Shown in pieces: positions 17,656 to 27,360 of a stretch of 64,000 nucleotides of DNA. The notes below the pieces were generated by a model. The model made no database searches. It was not told the DNA's origin and saw nothing but the letters and a program-made list of their open reading frames with translations. Position 1 is the stretch's first letter, and every line of letters begins with the position of its first letter. This stretch comes from Oscillospiraceae bacterium. Its GTDB lineage: Bacteria > Bacillota > Clostridia > Oscillospirales > Oscillospiraceae. The position numbers were made by a program, and so were the translations under genes. Location: positions 62,001 through 126,000 of the forward strand of contig JAFSZX010000023.1 in the NCBI GenBank assembly GCA_017458825.1. The letters are read 5' to 3'.

Positions 17656-18183
17656 TTATTTTTCGGTAAATACGTCCCAGTTCCGGACAAAATACTCCGC
17701 GCCGGAATAGACCGTGGTGAGCAGGATCACGCCCTGCAACACAAGCCCGACCGCCGCCGGCACGCCGAATAGAAGCAGGCAGATACACACCATGGTGGAG
17801 GCGGTTTTCACCTTGCCGGACCACCCCGCGGCGATCACCCTGCCTTTTTCCACCGCCACCAGACGCATGCCGGATACGGCGAATTCCCGCAGCAGTACCA
17901 CGGCGAAGATCCAGCCGAAGAACAGACCCGTTTCCGTCAGATAGCACAGCGCCGCCATCACCAGACACTTATCCGCCAGCGGATCGGCAAATTTTCCGAA
18001 ATCGGTGATCTGATGGTATCGCCGCGCCACGTAGCCGTCCAGCAGATCTGTCAGGCTTGCCAGAATGAAAATCCCCAGCGCCACGTAACGGTGAGCGGAA
18101 AAGGGCGCGTATGCCGCCAGCAAGAACAGCGGGATCATGGCAATACGCAAAAGCGTCAGCTTATTGGCACTCGTCATAGGCAT
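17656..18183 (-). CDS. pgsA: CDP-diacylglycerol--glycerol-3-phosphate 3-phosphatidyltransferase
   Basis: This 175-residue membrane enzyme makes phosphatidylglycerol phosphate, the first committed step to phosphatidylglycerol and cardiolipin. The CDP-alcohol phosphotransferase motif is complete: D49-G50-x2-A53-R54-x8-G63-x3-D67-x3-D71. About five hydrophobic helices surround it. It overlaps the end of rimO by 10 bp. A pgsA-recA neighbourhood is common in Firmicutes, though cinA, which often sits between them, is absent here. Confidence 0.93.
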   Translation of the reverse strand: MPMTSANKLTLLRIAMIPLFLLAAYAPFSAHRYVALGIFILASLTDLLDGYVARRYHQITDFGKFADPLADKCLVMAALCYLTETGLFFGWIFAVVLLREFAVSGMRLVAVEKGRVIAAGWSGKVKTASTMVCICLLLFGVPAAVGLVLQGVILLTTVYSGAEYFVRNWDVFTEK

Positions 18184-19505
18184 ACCGATTCCTCCACCTC
18201 TCCTGTTAAATCGCCGTCCATTACGCCGGTGACGCGCACCGGCACGAATTCACCCGACGCCACGTCGCGCGACGCCGTGAAATAGATGTGCCCGTCAATA
18301 TCGGGGCTTTCCGCGTAACTGCGCCCCACGTAGCACGCCGCCTGGGGATCAAAGCCCTCGCACAACACCTCTGTCACGGTACCCATCCGGCTTTCGTTGA
18401 ACGAGTCCATGATCTCCGACTGTACGTCCACAAGCAGTTCGGCGCGGCGCTGTGCCTCGGCGCTGTCTACCCGATTCTCCATCTCGGCGGCGGGTGTTCC
18501 CTCCTCCGGCGAGTAGGGGAACACGCCCACACGCTCCAAACGCATCTGGCGCAGGAAAGCGCACAGCTCGTCGAACGCCGATTCATCCTCGTAGGGAAGT
18601 CCTGTGATCAAGCTGGTGCGCAGGACAAGACCGGGGATCCGGGCGCGGAGCCGCCCGAAAAGCGATGTAAGATCCGCCTTCGTTTCCCGACGGCGCATCG
18701 CGGAGAGGATCTGATCGTTACAGTGCTGGATAGGCAGATCCAGATACTTCACAATTTTGGGCTCCGAAGCGATCACGTCGATCAGCTCGTCGGTGATAGC
18801 GTCGGGATAGAGATAGTGGAGGCGGATCCAACGGAAATCCAGACGGCATAAGCCCCGCAACAGCTCCGGCAGTTTTCGCGCGCCGTAGAGGTCTATACCG
18901 TAGCGGGTGATGTCCTGGGCGATCACGATACATTCCTTCACGCCCGCGTCCGCCAAACGCTTTGCCTCCGCCAGCACGTCCTCGATCCGGCGGCTGCGGT
19001 ACTTGCCGCGCAGTGACGGGATCACGCAAAAGGCACAGCGATTACTGCACCCCTCGGCGATCCGCAAAAAGGCGTAGTAATCCGGCGTGGTCAGCACACG
19101 ATCCAGCTCCTCCACCGGCGCGTGGATATCACCGAAGCGCCGCACCGTCTGCCCCGCCGCAAGAGACTCCAGCGCCGGCACGATCTCGCCGTAACTGCCG
19201 GTGCCCATCACGCCGTCCACTTCCGGCAGTTCCGAGAGGATATCCTGTTGGTACCGCTGGCTCAAACAGCCCGTTACCAGAATTTTGCCCACCTGCCCCG
19301 CCGCTTTCAGACCGGCGACAGACAAGATCACGTCAATGGCTTCACTCTTGGCGCTGTCGATAAATCCGCAGGTGTTGATGACCACCGCGTCGGCTCCGTC
19401 GGGTTGGGACAGAAGATCCATACCCGCGTCACGGCACAGCGCCATCATCTGTTCCGTGTTCACCAGATTTTTGGCACAGCCAAGAGAAATAAAACATACT
19501 TTCAC
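18174..19505 (-). CDS. rimO: Ribosomal protein S12 methylthiotransferase RimO
   Basis: This 443-residue radical-SAM enzyme adds a methylthio group to an Asp of ribosomal protein S12. The N-terminal UPF0004 domain binds one iron-sulfur cluster through C10, C46 and C80; the radical-SAM motif is C153-x3-C157-x2-C160; a C-terminal TRAM domain follows (about 378-443). The start is the GTG at 19505, where the family begins (KVCFISLGCAKN); the Shine-Dalgarno signal is weak, and translation may be coupled to recX, which ends 13 bases upstream. Confidence 0.93.
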   Translation of the reverse strand: MKVCFISLGCAKNLVNTEQMMALCRDAGMDLLSQPDGADAVVINTCGFIDSAKSEAIDVILSVAGLKAAGQVGKILVTGCLSQRYQQDILSELPEVDGVMGTGSYGEIVPALESLAAGQTVRRFGDIHAPVEELDRVLTTPDYYAFLRIAEGCSNRCAFCVIPSLRGKYRSRRIEDVLAEAKRLADAGVKECIVIAQDITRYGIDLYGARKLPELLRGLCRLDFRWIRLHYLYPDAITDELIDVIASEPKIVKYLDLPIQHCNDQILSAMRRRETKADLTSLFGRLRARIPGLVLRTSLITGLPYEDESAFDELCAFLRQMRLERVGVFPYSPEEGTPAAEMENRVDSAEAQRRAELLVDVQSEIMDSFNESRMGTVTEVLCEGFDPQAACYVGRSYAESPDIDGHIYFTASRDVASGEFVPVRVTGVMDGDLTGEVEESVCL

Positions 19506-19518
19506 TTGTTTTTCACGC

Positions 19519-20142
19519 TCACTCGTTTTCAAATACTTCTTCGCCCGGCCGCGCAAGCACGGCGCGGACGGCATCCCAGGGGAAGCCGCGGCGCACCAAC
19601 GCGTCCGCCAGTTTTTTGCGCGACGCGCCGTCCGGCGCGCCGGTCTTGCCTTTGCGCGCTAAAAACCGCTCGATGGCCTCTTCATCGTCAGGCAGCTCCG
19701 ACAGCGCCTGCTCCCACAGGGATTTATCAATACCACGCCGGAACAGCTCCTGCTCCACGCGACCTCTGCCGTAACCCATGGCGGCGTAGTGCCGGACGAT
19801 CACGCCGGCATAGGCGGCGTCGTCCACCGCGCCCAGCTCTTCCATGCGCTGTGCCAGCGCGTCCGCCTCATCCGGCGCGGCGCCCTTGCGCCGAAGCCGG
19901 TCGGACAGTTCCTTTCGGCTGAGCATCCGTCCGGCGGAAAGCTGCGCCGCCCGCTCCGCCAGTGACGAGCGACGGGCGGACTCACGCAGAGCTTCCGCCT
20001 GATCATCTTCCAGCTCCCGACCGGAATACAGATCAAACGCCAGCACCTCGCTGTCGGTTACCCGCAGGAGATCGCCGTTTTCCGTATAAAGGAGAACGCG
20101 GCCTTTTTTATGCTTGGAGCGTTCCAGCTTGACGATCTTCAT
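19519..20142 (-). CDS. recX: RecA regulatory protein RecX
   Basis: This is a 207-residue RecX protein, made of repeated three-helix units. RecX binds RecA filaments and limits recombinase activity. The pattern [20 protein letters not shown] and the C-terminal [15 protein letters not shown] are family-typical. Its start overlaps the stop of recA by four bases, as expected for a coupled regulator. A 60-residue N-terminal part precedes the first repeat. Confidence 0.9.
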   Translation of the reverse strand: MKIVKLERSKHKKGRVLLYTENGDLLRVTDSEVLAFDLYSGRELEDDQAEALRESARRSSLAERAAQLSAGRMLSRKELSDRLRRKGAAPDEADALAQRMEELGAVDDAAYAGVIVRHYAAMGYGRGRVEQELFRRGIDKSLWEQALSELPDDEEAIERFLARKGKTGAPDGASRKKLADALVRRGFPWDAVRAVLARPGEEVFENE

Positions 20143-21245
20143 TCGGCACCGTCGTCAAAATCATCGGCGGAGACATCTACCGCGCGGCCCGCGGCGCGGG
20201 CGGCGATGCGGGACTGGTTGCCCATCAGCTTGTGGAAATTCTCACGCACCTTGCGCTCCAGATCCGCCGCCTCTTGAGGATGGGCGCGGAAATAGTCCTT
20301 GGCGGCGTCTTTGCCCTGCCCCAAACGCAGTTCGCCCATATTGAACCAACTGCCGCTCTTTTGCACCAGATCCAGCTTTACCGCCAGGTCGATCAGCTCG
20401 CCCAGCATGCTGATACCTTCACCGTACATAATATCGAACTCCGCCTCACGGAAAGGAGGCGCGACCTTGTTCTTGACCACCTTGGCGCGCACATGGTTAC
20501 CCACCACCTCGCCGCCGACCTTCAGGGTCTCCACACGGCGCACGTCGATACGCACCGAGGCGTAGAATTTCAGCGCCCTGCCGCCGGTGGTGACTTCGGG
20601 GTTGCCATACATCACGCCCACCTTTTCCCGAAGCTGGTTGATAAAGATCACGATGGTGTTGGTCTTGTTGATAATACCTGTCAGCTTGCGAAGCGCCTGA
20701 CTCATGAGCCTTGCGTGCAGACCCACAAAGCTGTCGCCCATCTCGCCTTCGATCTCCGCCCGGGGCACCAGCGCCGCCACAGAGTCCACCACCACCACGT
20801 CGATGGCGCCGGAACGCACCAGCGCTTCGGTGATCTCCAGCGCCTGTTCGCCGGTGTCGGGCTGGGAGATGAGCATATCCTCCACATTGACGCCCAGCGC
20901 CTTGGCGTAGGTGGGATCCAGGGCGTGCTCGGCGTCCACAAACGCCACCTCGCCGCCTTGCTTCTGCGCCTCTGCCAGCACGTGGAGCGCCAGCGTGGTC
21001 TTACCGGAGGATTCCGGTCCGTAGATCTCCACCACGCGGCCGCGAGGCAGTCCGCCGATCCCCAGCGCCAGATCCAGCGCCAGAGAGCCGGTGGGGATCA
21101 CCTCCACATTGGCGACCTGCCCGTCGCCGTAGCGCATGATGGAGCCCTTGCCGTACATCTTCTCGATCTGCTGCATGGCGGTGTCCAGCGCCTTCTTCTT
21201 GTCGGAACTTGCAGGGACGGTAAACATCTCTTTCTTTACTGCCAT
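20139..21245 (-). CDS. recA: Recombinase RecA
   Basis: This 368-residue recombinase has Walker A GPESSGKT (76-83), the DAEHALDP segment, Walker [21 protein letters not shown], loop L1/L2 regions and the [20 protein letters not shown] block. It is full length with an acidic C-terminus. The ATG follows AAGGAGG. No GAAC-N4-GTTC LexA box is visible in the 42 bases before it, so any SOS control must act from further upstream; it is probably read as part of the long operon. Confidence 0.98.
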   Translation of the reverse strand: MAVKKEMFTVPASSDKKKALDTAMQQIEKMYGKGSIMRYGDGQVANVEVIPTGSLALDLALGIGGLPRGRVVEIYGPESSGKTTLALHVLAEAQKQGGEVAFVDAEHALDPTYAKALGVNVEDMLISQPDTGEQALEITEALVRSGAIDVVVVDSVAALVPRAEIEGEMGDSFVGLHARLMSQALRKLTGIINKTNTIVIFINQLREKVGVMYGNPEVTTGGRALKFYASVRIDVRRVETLKVGGEVVGNHVRAKVVKNKVAPPFREAEFDIMYGEGISMLGELIDLAVKLDLVQKSGSWFNMGELRLGQGKDAAKDYFRAHPQEAADLERKVRENFHKLMGNQSRIAARAAGRAVDVSADDFDDGAE

Positions 21246-21287
21246 GGGTACATATCCTCCTTATCCCTTCCATACGGGTATAATACG

Positions 21288-22175
21288 TTAGATTCTGTCC
21301 GGAAAAGCGGACTTTTCTTCGACCCGTGTGCCGTAGACCACCCGGGAGATCCCGGCGGTGTCCGGCACGATCTCCAGATCCCCGAAGCCGGATCTTCGCA
21401 TCAGGCGCAGCACCTCGTCCGCCTGCCCGATGCCCACTTCAAAATAGAGCCTGCCGCCGGTACACAGACAGTCACGCCACTTTTCACACACGGCGCGGTA
21501 AAAATCCAACCCGTCGGCGCCGCCGCACAGTGCCAGATGGGGCTCATAGTCCCGCACCGACGGATCCAGTCCGGCAATGTCGCCGTCGGGAATATACGGC
21601 GGATTGCAGACGATACAGGCGAACTCGCCCAACTGCATCGCCGGCTTTTGCCGCACGTCCGCCTGATAAGGCGTGGCGCGACCGGTCAAGCCGCAACGCC
21701 GCACGTTTTGCCGGCAGATCCGCAAGGCGCCCTCATCCAGCTCCGCCAGTACCACATGGCAGTCCCGAACGTGGGTGGCGACCGCCAGACCCACACAGCC
21801 GCTTCCGGCGCACAGATCGAGGAGCCGCGGCGCTTTGAGCGTTTTCAGATAGGCGATCGCCTCCTGCGCCAGAAGCTCCGTATCGGTGCGGGGGATCAGC
21901 ACGCGCTGGTCAACGTCCAGCGGTAAGCCGTAAAACTCCCACTCGCCCGTCAGATACGCCACCGGCTCGCCGGCAAGCCGCCGCCGGACCAACTCGTCAA
22001 GGCGCTGTTCCACGCTTTGGGGCACGTAGAGCCGGGCATCACGCGCCAGCTCCTCCCGCGTTTTTGACGCGGCGTAGCATACCAGCTCCCGCGCTTCCAG
22101 CATGGCGGCTTCCACACCGCTTTGGCGCAGGCGCTGCCGCAGATTCAAATAGAGATCGTTATACGTTGTTGCCAT
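21288..22175 (-). CDS. prmC: Release-factor glutamine methyltransferase PrmC
   Basis: This 295-residue SAM-dependent enzyme methylates the GGQ glutamine of peptide release factors. The N-terminal helical domain is followed by the SAM site DLCAGSGCVGLA (near 120-131) and the catalytic NPPY at 191-194. The ATG at 22175 follows AAGGGG by eight bases, favoured over the GTG three codons upstream. The DUF1385 gene precedes it, a pairing common in Firmicutes; prfA, the usual partner, is not in the window. Confidence 0.93.
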   Translation of the reverse strand: MATTYNDLYLNLRQRLRQSGVEAAMLEARELVCYAASKTREELARDARLYVPQSVEQRLDELVRRRLAGEPVAYLTGEWEFYGLPLDVDQRVLIPRTDTELLAQEAIAYLKTLKAPRLLDLCAGSGCVGLAVATHVRDCHVVLAELDEGALRICRQNVRRCGLTGRATPYQADVRQKPAMQLGEFACIVCNPPYIPDGDIAGLDPSVRDYEPHLALCGGADGLDFYRAVCEKWRDCLCTGGRLYFEVGIGQADEVLRLMRRSGFGDLEIVPDTAGISRVVYGTRVEEKSAFPDRI

Positions 22176-22187
22176 GATCTGCACCCC

Positions 22188-23147
22188 TTACCAGGCGTCT
22201 TTCCCTTGCTGCTCCGGCAAAACCAGCTTCAGCGACTCAATCGCCACTTCCAGCATATCGTCATCCGGCTCGTTGGTGGTGAAATTCTGCATCCACATAC
22301 CCGGCGCGGACAGCACACGGGTCAACAGGTTATCGTGCCGCCCCACCCAGCGGTTGAACTCGTACGTTACGCCCACCACCGGAATCAACAGCGCCAAGTG
22401 CACCAGAAGCCTCACCCAGACACTGCGCCACGCCACATAGCTGAACGCCACGCTGGAAAAGAGGATGGACACGATGATGACCACAAAGAGGAAACTGGTG
22501 CCGCACCGCGGATGGTGCATGGGCTGAAGGCGGGCGTTTTCCACCGTCAGCTCCAAACCCGCCTCATAGCAGAAAATGGTCTTATGCTCGGCGCCGTGAT
22601 ACTGAAACACACGCGCCACGTCTTTCTGGCGGGAAATGAGGATCATATAGCCCATAAAGATCGCCACCTTTACGACGCCCTCAATGAGATTGTGTACGGC
22701 GGCGGAGGAGAGGTAGGGGTCCGCCAGCCCCGCCAGAAACGTGGGCAACAGGATAAAAAGCCCCACCGTCATTCCCAGCGACAGGAGGACCGCCACCCAT
22801 AAGATCACGCGCTGGAGCTTCTCCGCCGGCACGTGTTTTTCCAGCCACAGATCCAGCTTGCCCGGCTTGACGGACTCGTCGTCAGGGAAGTAATCCGCCG
22901 AAAACATCAGCGCCTTGACGCCGTTGACCATGGAGCTGACAAACGTCACCGCGCCCCGAATCACCGGAAGACCCAGCACAGGATATTTGTCCCGGATCAG
23001 CTTCAATTCCTCCACCCGATGCACCAGACCTTCCGGCGAACGTACCACGATGGCCTGCTTTTCCGGACCACGCATCAAAATTCCCTCGATCAGCGCCTGA
23101 CCGCCGATCGACGTGCGGAACCGGCAGGCGTTTTGCTCTTTGCTCAT
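22188..23147 (-). CDS. DUF1385 membrane protein (YqhQ-like)
   Basis: This 319-residue protein opens with GGQALIEGILMRGP, the signature of the DUF1385/YqhQ family, and has about five hydrophobic segments. A block EYHGAEHK-like (FQYHGAEHKTIFCYE) and HPRCGTSFLF are conserved and rich in His and Cys. The function is unknown. The ATG at 23147 has a GAGGC upstream. It stands just upstream of prmC, 12 bases away, as in many clostridia. Confidence 0.85.
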   Translation of the reverse strand: MSKEQNACRFRTSIGGQALIEGILMRGPEKQAIVVRSPEGLVHRVEELKLIRDKYPVLGLPVIRGAVTFVSSMVNGVKALMFSADYFPDDESVKPGKLDLWLEKHVPAEKLQRVILWVAVLLSLGMTVGLFILLPTFLAGLADPYLSSAAVHNLIEGVVKVAIFMGYMILISRQKDVARVFQYHGAEHKTIFCYEAGLELTVENARLQPMHHPRCGTSFLFVVIIVSILFSSVAFSYVAWRSVWVRLLVHLALLIPVVGVTYEFNRWVGRHDNLLTRVLSAPGMWMQNFTTNEPDDDMLEVAIESLKLVLPEQQGKDAW

Positions 23148-23207
23148 ATCTGTTGCCTCACTTTTGCTACAGGATAGCACATTCTTTTCAAAAATGCAAC
23201 ACTTGTT

Positions 23208-24641
23208 CTATTTTTGCTGTGCCTCCGCCGGCAGGCGGATGGTGACCACCGCGCCGCCGCCCTCGGCGTTGGCGATGGTAAAGGTGCCGCCGTGGCGCTC
23301 CACGATCTCATCGCATACGGCAAGACCGATACCGCTGCCGCGGGCCTTGGAGGAACCCTTATAAAACTTCTGCTTGACGTAGGGGAGCTCCGCCTCCGGA
23401 ATACCGGTGCCGTAATCCCGAACGGTCAGCACGTATTCATCGTTCTCCAGACGGATGCCGGCGGAGATCCGCTTGCCGGCGCCGCCGTGCTTGGCGGCGT
23501 TGTCCAACACGTTGTAAAATACCTGCTTGAGCCGCTCCGGATCGCCGGAAACGGGGCGGTCCAGGATCTGGTCGCCGTCGCTGTACTCCAGCGCGATCCC
23601 CTCCTGGCGCAACAGCTCGCGATAGGTATAAATCGCGTCCTCAAACTCCGCCTGCAGATCCACCGTTTCCATCCGCAGGGTGAATCTGCCGTCCTGCATT
23701 TTGGAAAACTCCAACAGCTCCTCCACCATGTTGCTCAAACGGCGGGATTCCTTGAGGATAATGCCCAGACCGCGGCGGGACTGCTCCTCGTCGCCGCCCA
23801 CGTCCGCCAGTAACGTCTCCGTCCAGCCGCTGATGGCGGTCAAAGGCGTTCGCAGTTCGTGGGATACGGAGGAGATGAACTCCGTCTGCATTTTTTCGCT
23901 CTGGCTGATCTTCAGCGACATATCGTTGATATTGTCCACCAGCTCGCCCAATTCATCGGGATAGCGGTTGGACAGCTGGATCCCGTAGCTTCCGCCGGAA
24001 ATGCGTTTGGCGGCGTCGCTCACCTCCGCCACCGGCTCCACCACTTTGTTGATGAACAGCAGGCTGGTCACCACCACCAGCAGAAGAACGCCCACGATGA
24101 TCGCCGCCGCCACAGCGCCGGTCAACAGAGCCTGCCGGTCGATCTGGCGGATGGAGGTCACGTAACGCATCACGCCCACCACGGTACCGTTGAAGACCAA
24201 AGGACTGCTGACCGCCATGATCCGTTCGCCGGTGGCGGGATCGGCACCCTGATAGGCGGCGACCTGACGGCTGTCAATGGCGCGGGAGATCTCCGGCGTG
24301 CCGGGAGAGGTCCCCGCCGTCAGTCCGCGGGTGGAGGTCTCGATGCGGCCGGCAACGTTGAGAAACTGCAGTTCGATCACGTCGCTTTCATCGAACGTGG
24401 CGACGTATAGGGAGGCGGTGCGGTAGTATTCGCTGTAACTGCTCATGGTGTAGGTATTGAAGTAATCGGCGCCGGCCTTTGCCTTCGCCTCCAAAGAGGC
24501 GCGGGCGCCGCCGTAATAGTTGTTATCCACCGCGCCTACCGCGAAAATGGCGAGCAGGATCAAAATGGTCACCACAGGACCCACACTGCTGATGAGCCAG
24601 CGCTTGCGAAGACCCCGCACAACGGGACGGCGGTTAGCCAT
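23208..24641 (-). CDS. Sensor histidine kinase
   Basis: This 477-residue kinase has two membrane helices (about 15-38 and 171-197) that bracket an outside sensor domain of about 130 residues. A HAMP region (about 198-250), HisKA with phospho-acceptor His261 in SVSHELRTPL, and an HATPase domain with DYGTGIPEAELP and GSGIGLAVCDEIVERHGG follow. It is the partner of the response regulator upstream, 39 bases away. The signal is unknown. The domain order is like that of PhoR/VicK kinases. Confidence 0.93.
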   Translation of the reverse strand: MANRRPVVRGLRKRWLISSVGPVVTILILLAIFAVGAVDNNYYGGARASLEAKAKAGADYFNTYTMSSYSEYYRTASLYVATFDESDVIELQFLNVAGRIETSTRGLTAGTSPGTPEISRAIDSRQVAAYQGADPATGERIMAVSSPLVFNGTVVGVMRYVTSIRQIDRQALLTGAVAAAIIVGVLLLVVVTSLLFINKVVEPVAEVSDAAKRISGGSYGIQLSNRYPDELGELVDNINDMSLKISQSEKMQTEFISSVSHELRTPLTAISGWTETLLADVGGDEEQSRRGLGIILKESRRLSNMVEELLEFSKMQDGRFTLRMETVDLQAEFEDAIYTYRELLRQEGIALEYSDGDQILDRPVSGDPERLKQVFYNVLDNAAKHGGAGKRISAGIRLENDEYVLTVRDYGTGIPEAELPYVKQKFYKGSSKARGSGIGLAVCDEIVERHGGTFTIANAEGGGAVVTIRLPAEAQQK

Positions 24642-24680
24642 ACGCACCTCTCCTTTCCTCGTAGTATGAAATAACGCCGG

Positions 24681-25370
24681 TCAAATGCCCCACTTATAAC
24701 CGTAGCCCCATACGGTGGTGATGTAGGTGGGGTTGGTGGGGTTATCCTCGATCTTCAGACGCAGACGGCGCACGTTCACGTCCACGATTTTCAGCTCGCC
24801 GAAATAATCCCTGCCCCAGACCAGATCCAGCACCTCCTCGCGGGAGAGCGCCTTGCCGGGATTCTCCATAAACATCTTCATAATGGCGTATTCCACCTGG
24901 GTCAGCTTGATGCGCTGACCGTTCTTCTCCAGTGTGCGGTTGCGCGTGTTGAGCAGGAACGGCGGCTGGCGGAGTTCCCCGTCGCCCGCCTCCGGCGCGA
25001 CGCCGCCGCTGCGGCGCATCAGCGCATCCACACGGGCGGTCAGCTCCGCGGGGGAGAAGGGTTTTGTCACATAGTCATCGGCGCCGGTCATCAGTCCGGT
25101 CACCTTGTCCATCTCTTGAGAACGGGCGGTGAGCATGATGATGCCGATTTGAGGATTGCCGGCACGGATCCGGCGGCAGACCTCAAACCCGTCGATACCG
25201 GGCAGCATAATGTCCAGAAGCGCCACCCGCACGTCCCGATGGAGCCGGAGCTTTTCCAGCGCCTCTTCACCGGTTTCCGCCTCCACCACCTCATAGCCGG
25301 CGCGGATCAGATTGATCACGATAAAGCTGCGGATATTCGCCTCGTCCTCCAGCACAAGCACCTTTTTCAT
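24681..25370 (-). CDS. OmpR-family response regulator
   Basis: This 229-residue regulator has a receiver domain with phospho-acceptor Asp53 (LLDIMLPG), the conserved acidic pair near residue 9 and Lys in DYVTKPF. A C-terminal winged helix (about 130-229) ends YITTVWGYGYKWG, the OmpR/PhoB hallmark. It is cotranscribed with the histidine kinase and lies 12 bases behind the lipoprotein gene. Target genes cannot be read here. Confidence 0.95.
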   Translation of the reverse strand: MKKVLVLEDEANIRSFIVINLIRAGYEVVEAETGEEALEKLRLHRDVRVALLDIMLPGIDGFEVCRRIRAGNPQIGIIMLTARSQEMDKVTGLMTGADDYVTKPFSPAELTARVDALMRRSGGVAPEAGDGELRQPPFLLNTRNRTLEKNGQRIKLTQVEYAIMKMFMENPGKALSREEVLDLVWGRDYFGELKIVDVNVRRLRLKIEDNPTNPTYITTVWGYGYKWGI

Positions 25371-25382
25371 CGTCTTTCTCCT

Positions 25383-26690
25383 TTATGAAAGATTTGTCCA
25401 CTGCTGTACGGTCAAATGAAAGTTCTGGCGCAAAAAGTCCTCTGTCAGATCCCAATCCGCGCCATAGAACAGGATCTCACCGGCGTATACGGTGGCGGTC
25501 TGCCGCCGCAAAATCACGCGGTTTCCGCGCATGGCACGGTTTTCACGATTCTCGCCGGTCAGCGTATAGACCGCTGCCACGGCCTTTTTATCTACCTGAA
25601 TGAGAAGCTGCCACTCGTTGGCGCTGATCTCATACGACTCCACGCTTACCCTGTCGCGCCATTCCTGCGGCAGTGTGAAATACCAGCCGCCGGAGGCGCT
25701 GTGGTACGTGGTGCTCACCACCTTCGTCTTGCCGTAGCTGTCCAGCTGCAGCCAGTGGATCAAGCCGTCCGACACCGGATCGGAGGCAGGTGAGGGAATC
25801 TCCGTGATCCCGTCGCCGTTAATGTCCTGCGGCCGGAGCTGCATATAGGGGAACGCCACGCCGGAACTGCCTGTCCAGCGGTCTATGGCCACGTTGACAA
25901 GTCCGCTGCCCTGCCGGAAGATCAGCACGTCCGTCACCGCCACGTTTTCCGCGTTGACGCCGGTGACGAACACGGCGGGCGTTTCCTCGTCCAGCTTGCC
26001 GGATACCACGCCGCCCTGTGTCAGATCCGCCATGGTGCCGGACAGATGGGTGATATAGGCCGCCGTCATACTGTCTTCACGCCAGCTGTAAAACTCTGCC
26101 ACACTGCCGCCGCTCTCGTCGGAGCGGAGCAGGAGAAGACTGGGGATCCCGTCGCCGTCCAGCTCCTCGATGCTGTAACGCACATAACCGCTCTGGAGCA
26201 GTACGGCAGGCTCCGCCGCCACATGGTAGACCGCCACCGTCTGCACGTCGGAGCTGATGCGCCAGCCTACCACCAGTTCCAACTGCCCGTCGCCGGTCAG
26301 GTCGCGGTACGATACGCTGTCCACCGAGGTACCGCTGCTTTCAATGGTACAAAGACGGTCATACGTATCGTCATTGGCGCGGAAGATAAAAATTTTCAGA
26401 GGCTTCTCATCACTGCTGCGCCGGAAGAACGCCACCGCTTCCTCATCCCCGTCACCGTCCAGATCCACCATTTGAACAGACTGGATATTCCGCCCGCTGG
26501 CAGGGGAGGCATATTCGTACCCGTCGGCGATCAGTTCGCTGATCTGCCGGGAGAGATCGGTATATTCGATCGGCAGTTGCGGCAGGGTAAAGAGACTTTC
26601 CGCCGTGGAGTTGAACGTACAGCCGCTCAACAGCGCGCCCAGCAGAATGCCGCCGCAAAGCAGCAGACTTGAGCGGATCTTTCGGATCAT
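25383..26690 (-). CDS. Lipoprotein with EF-hand-like DxDGDG loops, heads two-component operon
   Basis: This is a 435-residue protein with a lipoprotein signal (LLSGC, Cys24). The outside part carries repeated acidic loops of the kind that bind calcium in FG-GAP/VCBS propeller blades: DLDGDGDEEAV, DLTGDGQLELV, ELDGDGIPSLL and DINGDGITEI. The start at 26690 follows AAAGGAGG; the frame extends further but has no ribosome site. Because it is the first gene before the response regulator and kinase, it may act as an accessory sensor outside the membrane; that is inference. I do not know a named family. Confidence 0.75.
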   Translation of the reverse strand: MIRKIRSSLLLCGGILLGALLSGCTFNSTAESLFTLPQLPIEYTDLSRQISELIADGYEYASPASGRNIQSVQMVDLDGDGDEEAVAFFRRSSDEKPLKIFIFRANDDTYDRLCTIESSGTSVDSVSYRDLTGDGQLELVVGWRISSDVQTVAVYHVAAEPAVLLQSGYVRYSIEELDGDGIPSLLLLRSDESGGSVAEFYSWREDSMTAAYITHLSGTMADLTQGGVVSGKLDEETPAVFVTGVNAENVAVTDVLIFRQGSGLVNVAIDRWTGSSGVAFPYMQLRPQDINGDGITEIPSPASDPVSDGLIHWLQLDSYGKTKVVSTTYHSASGGWYFTLPQEWRDRVSVESYEISANEWQLLIQVDKKAVAAVYTLTGENRENRAMRGNRVILRRQTATVYAGEILFYGADWDLTEDFLRQNFHLTVQQWTNLS

Positions 26691-26813
26691 ACCGCAACCT
26701 CCTTTGCATAAAAAGACATATGCCCACAAAACTATCATACCATATCTTCCTCCTGTTTGGTAGAGGTTTTTTTATTTTCAAGACCTATTGTGGCGAAGAA
26801 GTACGACAAACGG

Positions 26814-26842
26814 TTGCAAACGCGGCGCGACCGGTGTATAAT
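26814..26842 (+). promoter_or_regulatory. Promoter for the 60-residue protein
   Basis: TTGCAA (26814-26819) and TATAAT (26837-26842) are separated by 17 bases, about 30 bases before the start codon. Confidence 0.75.
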
Positions 26843-26872
26843 AACGCCATCACGAACAGGGAGGTGGGGACT

Positions 26873-27055
26873 ATGAATCCCTATATCCGGCAACAGGTGG
26901 AAAACATGGTGGATCAGGCGGAGACGTTTGCCAAGGGCTGTCAGAAGGCGGCGCTGAAGGACGACGGAACCATGGATCTGGCGGAGCAGTATACGGTTGC
27001 CGCCATTGAGCGCGTAACGGAGGAATTTGTCAAGGGATTGAAAAAGATCTGCTGA
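26873..27055 (+). CDS. Small acidic helical protein, unknown function
   Basis: This 60-residue protein has no signal or membrane segment and looks all-helical (QQVENMVDQAETFAKGCQKA; ERVTEEFVKGLKKI). It has its own good promoter, a GGGAGGTG ribosome site and a terminator, so it is very likely real and expressed alone. I do not recognise it. It is divergent from the lipoprotein/two-component operon and convergent with spoIIID. Confidence 0.7.
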   Translation: MNPYIRQQVENMVDQAETFAKGCQKAALKDDGTMDLAEQYTVAAIERVTEEFVKGLKKIC

Positions 27056-27068
27056 CGAGCGCATAAAT

Positions 27069-27104
27069 AAAGAGCCGCCGGACGATTCCGGCGGCTCTTT
27101 ATTT
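27069..27104. terminator. Bidirectional terminator between the small gene and spoIIID
   Basis: AAAGAGCCGCCGG and CCGGCGGCTCTTT pair around a short loop and are flanked by A-rich and T-rich runs on both sides, so it can serve both convergent genes. Confidence 0.85.
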
Positions 27105-27360
27105 ACGTTCCTTTGTATTTCCGGCGTGTCGCCATACCGCCCCGAATATGGCGCTGAGCTTTGTTCTCCTCCAGGATCTCCTTGACCTGCAGCCACAGTC
27201 CCCGATGACAAAGGGGCAGGCGTTCCGACAGGTCCTTATGTACCGTAGATTTGCTCACGCCGAACTTTTGCGCGGCGGCACGGACGGTCGCGCGGTTTTC
27301 TATCAGGTAAAGAGCCAGTTGCTCGGCTCGCTGTTCCAGATTCTCTTTGATGCTCACCAC
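27103..27360 (-). CDS. spoIIID: Sporulation regulator SpoIIID
   Basis: This 85-residue protein is a clear SpoIIID: the helix-turn-helix AAAQKFGVSKSTVHKDLSER and the C-terminal basic HIRGGMATRRKYKG match the mother-cell transcription factor that adjusts sigma-E regulon genes. The start is uncertain: two GTG codons at 27360 and 27357 lie very close to AGGGAG. It proves the organism is, or descends from, a spore former. Confidence 0.93.
   Translation of the reverse strand: MVSIKENLEQRAEQLALYLIENRATVRAAAQKFGVSKSTVHKDLSERLPLCHRGLWLQVKEILEENKAQRHIRGGMATRRKYKGT

Noticed and set aside
20139..21287. LexA/SOS box upstream of recA
   Set aside because: No GAAC-N4-GTTC sequence is present in the gap before recA.
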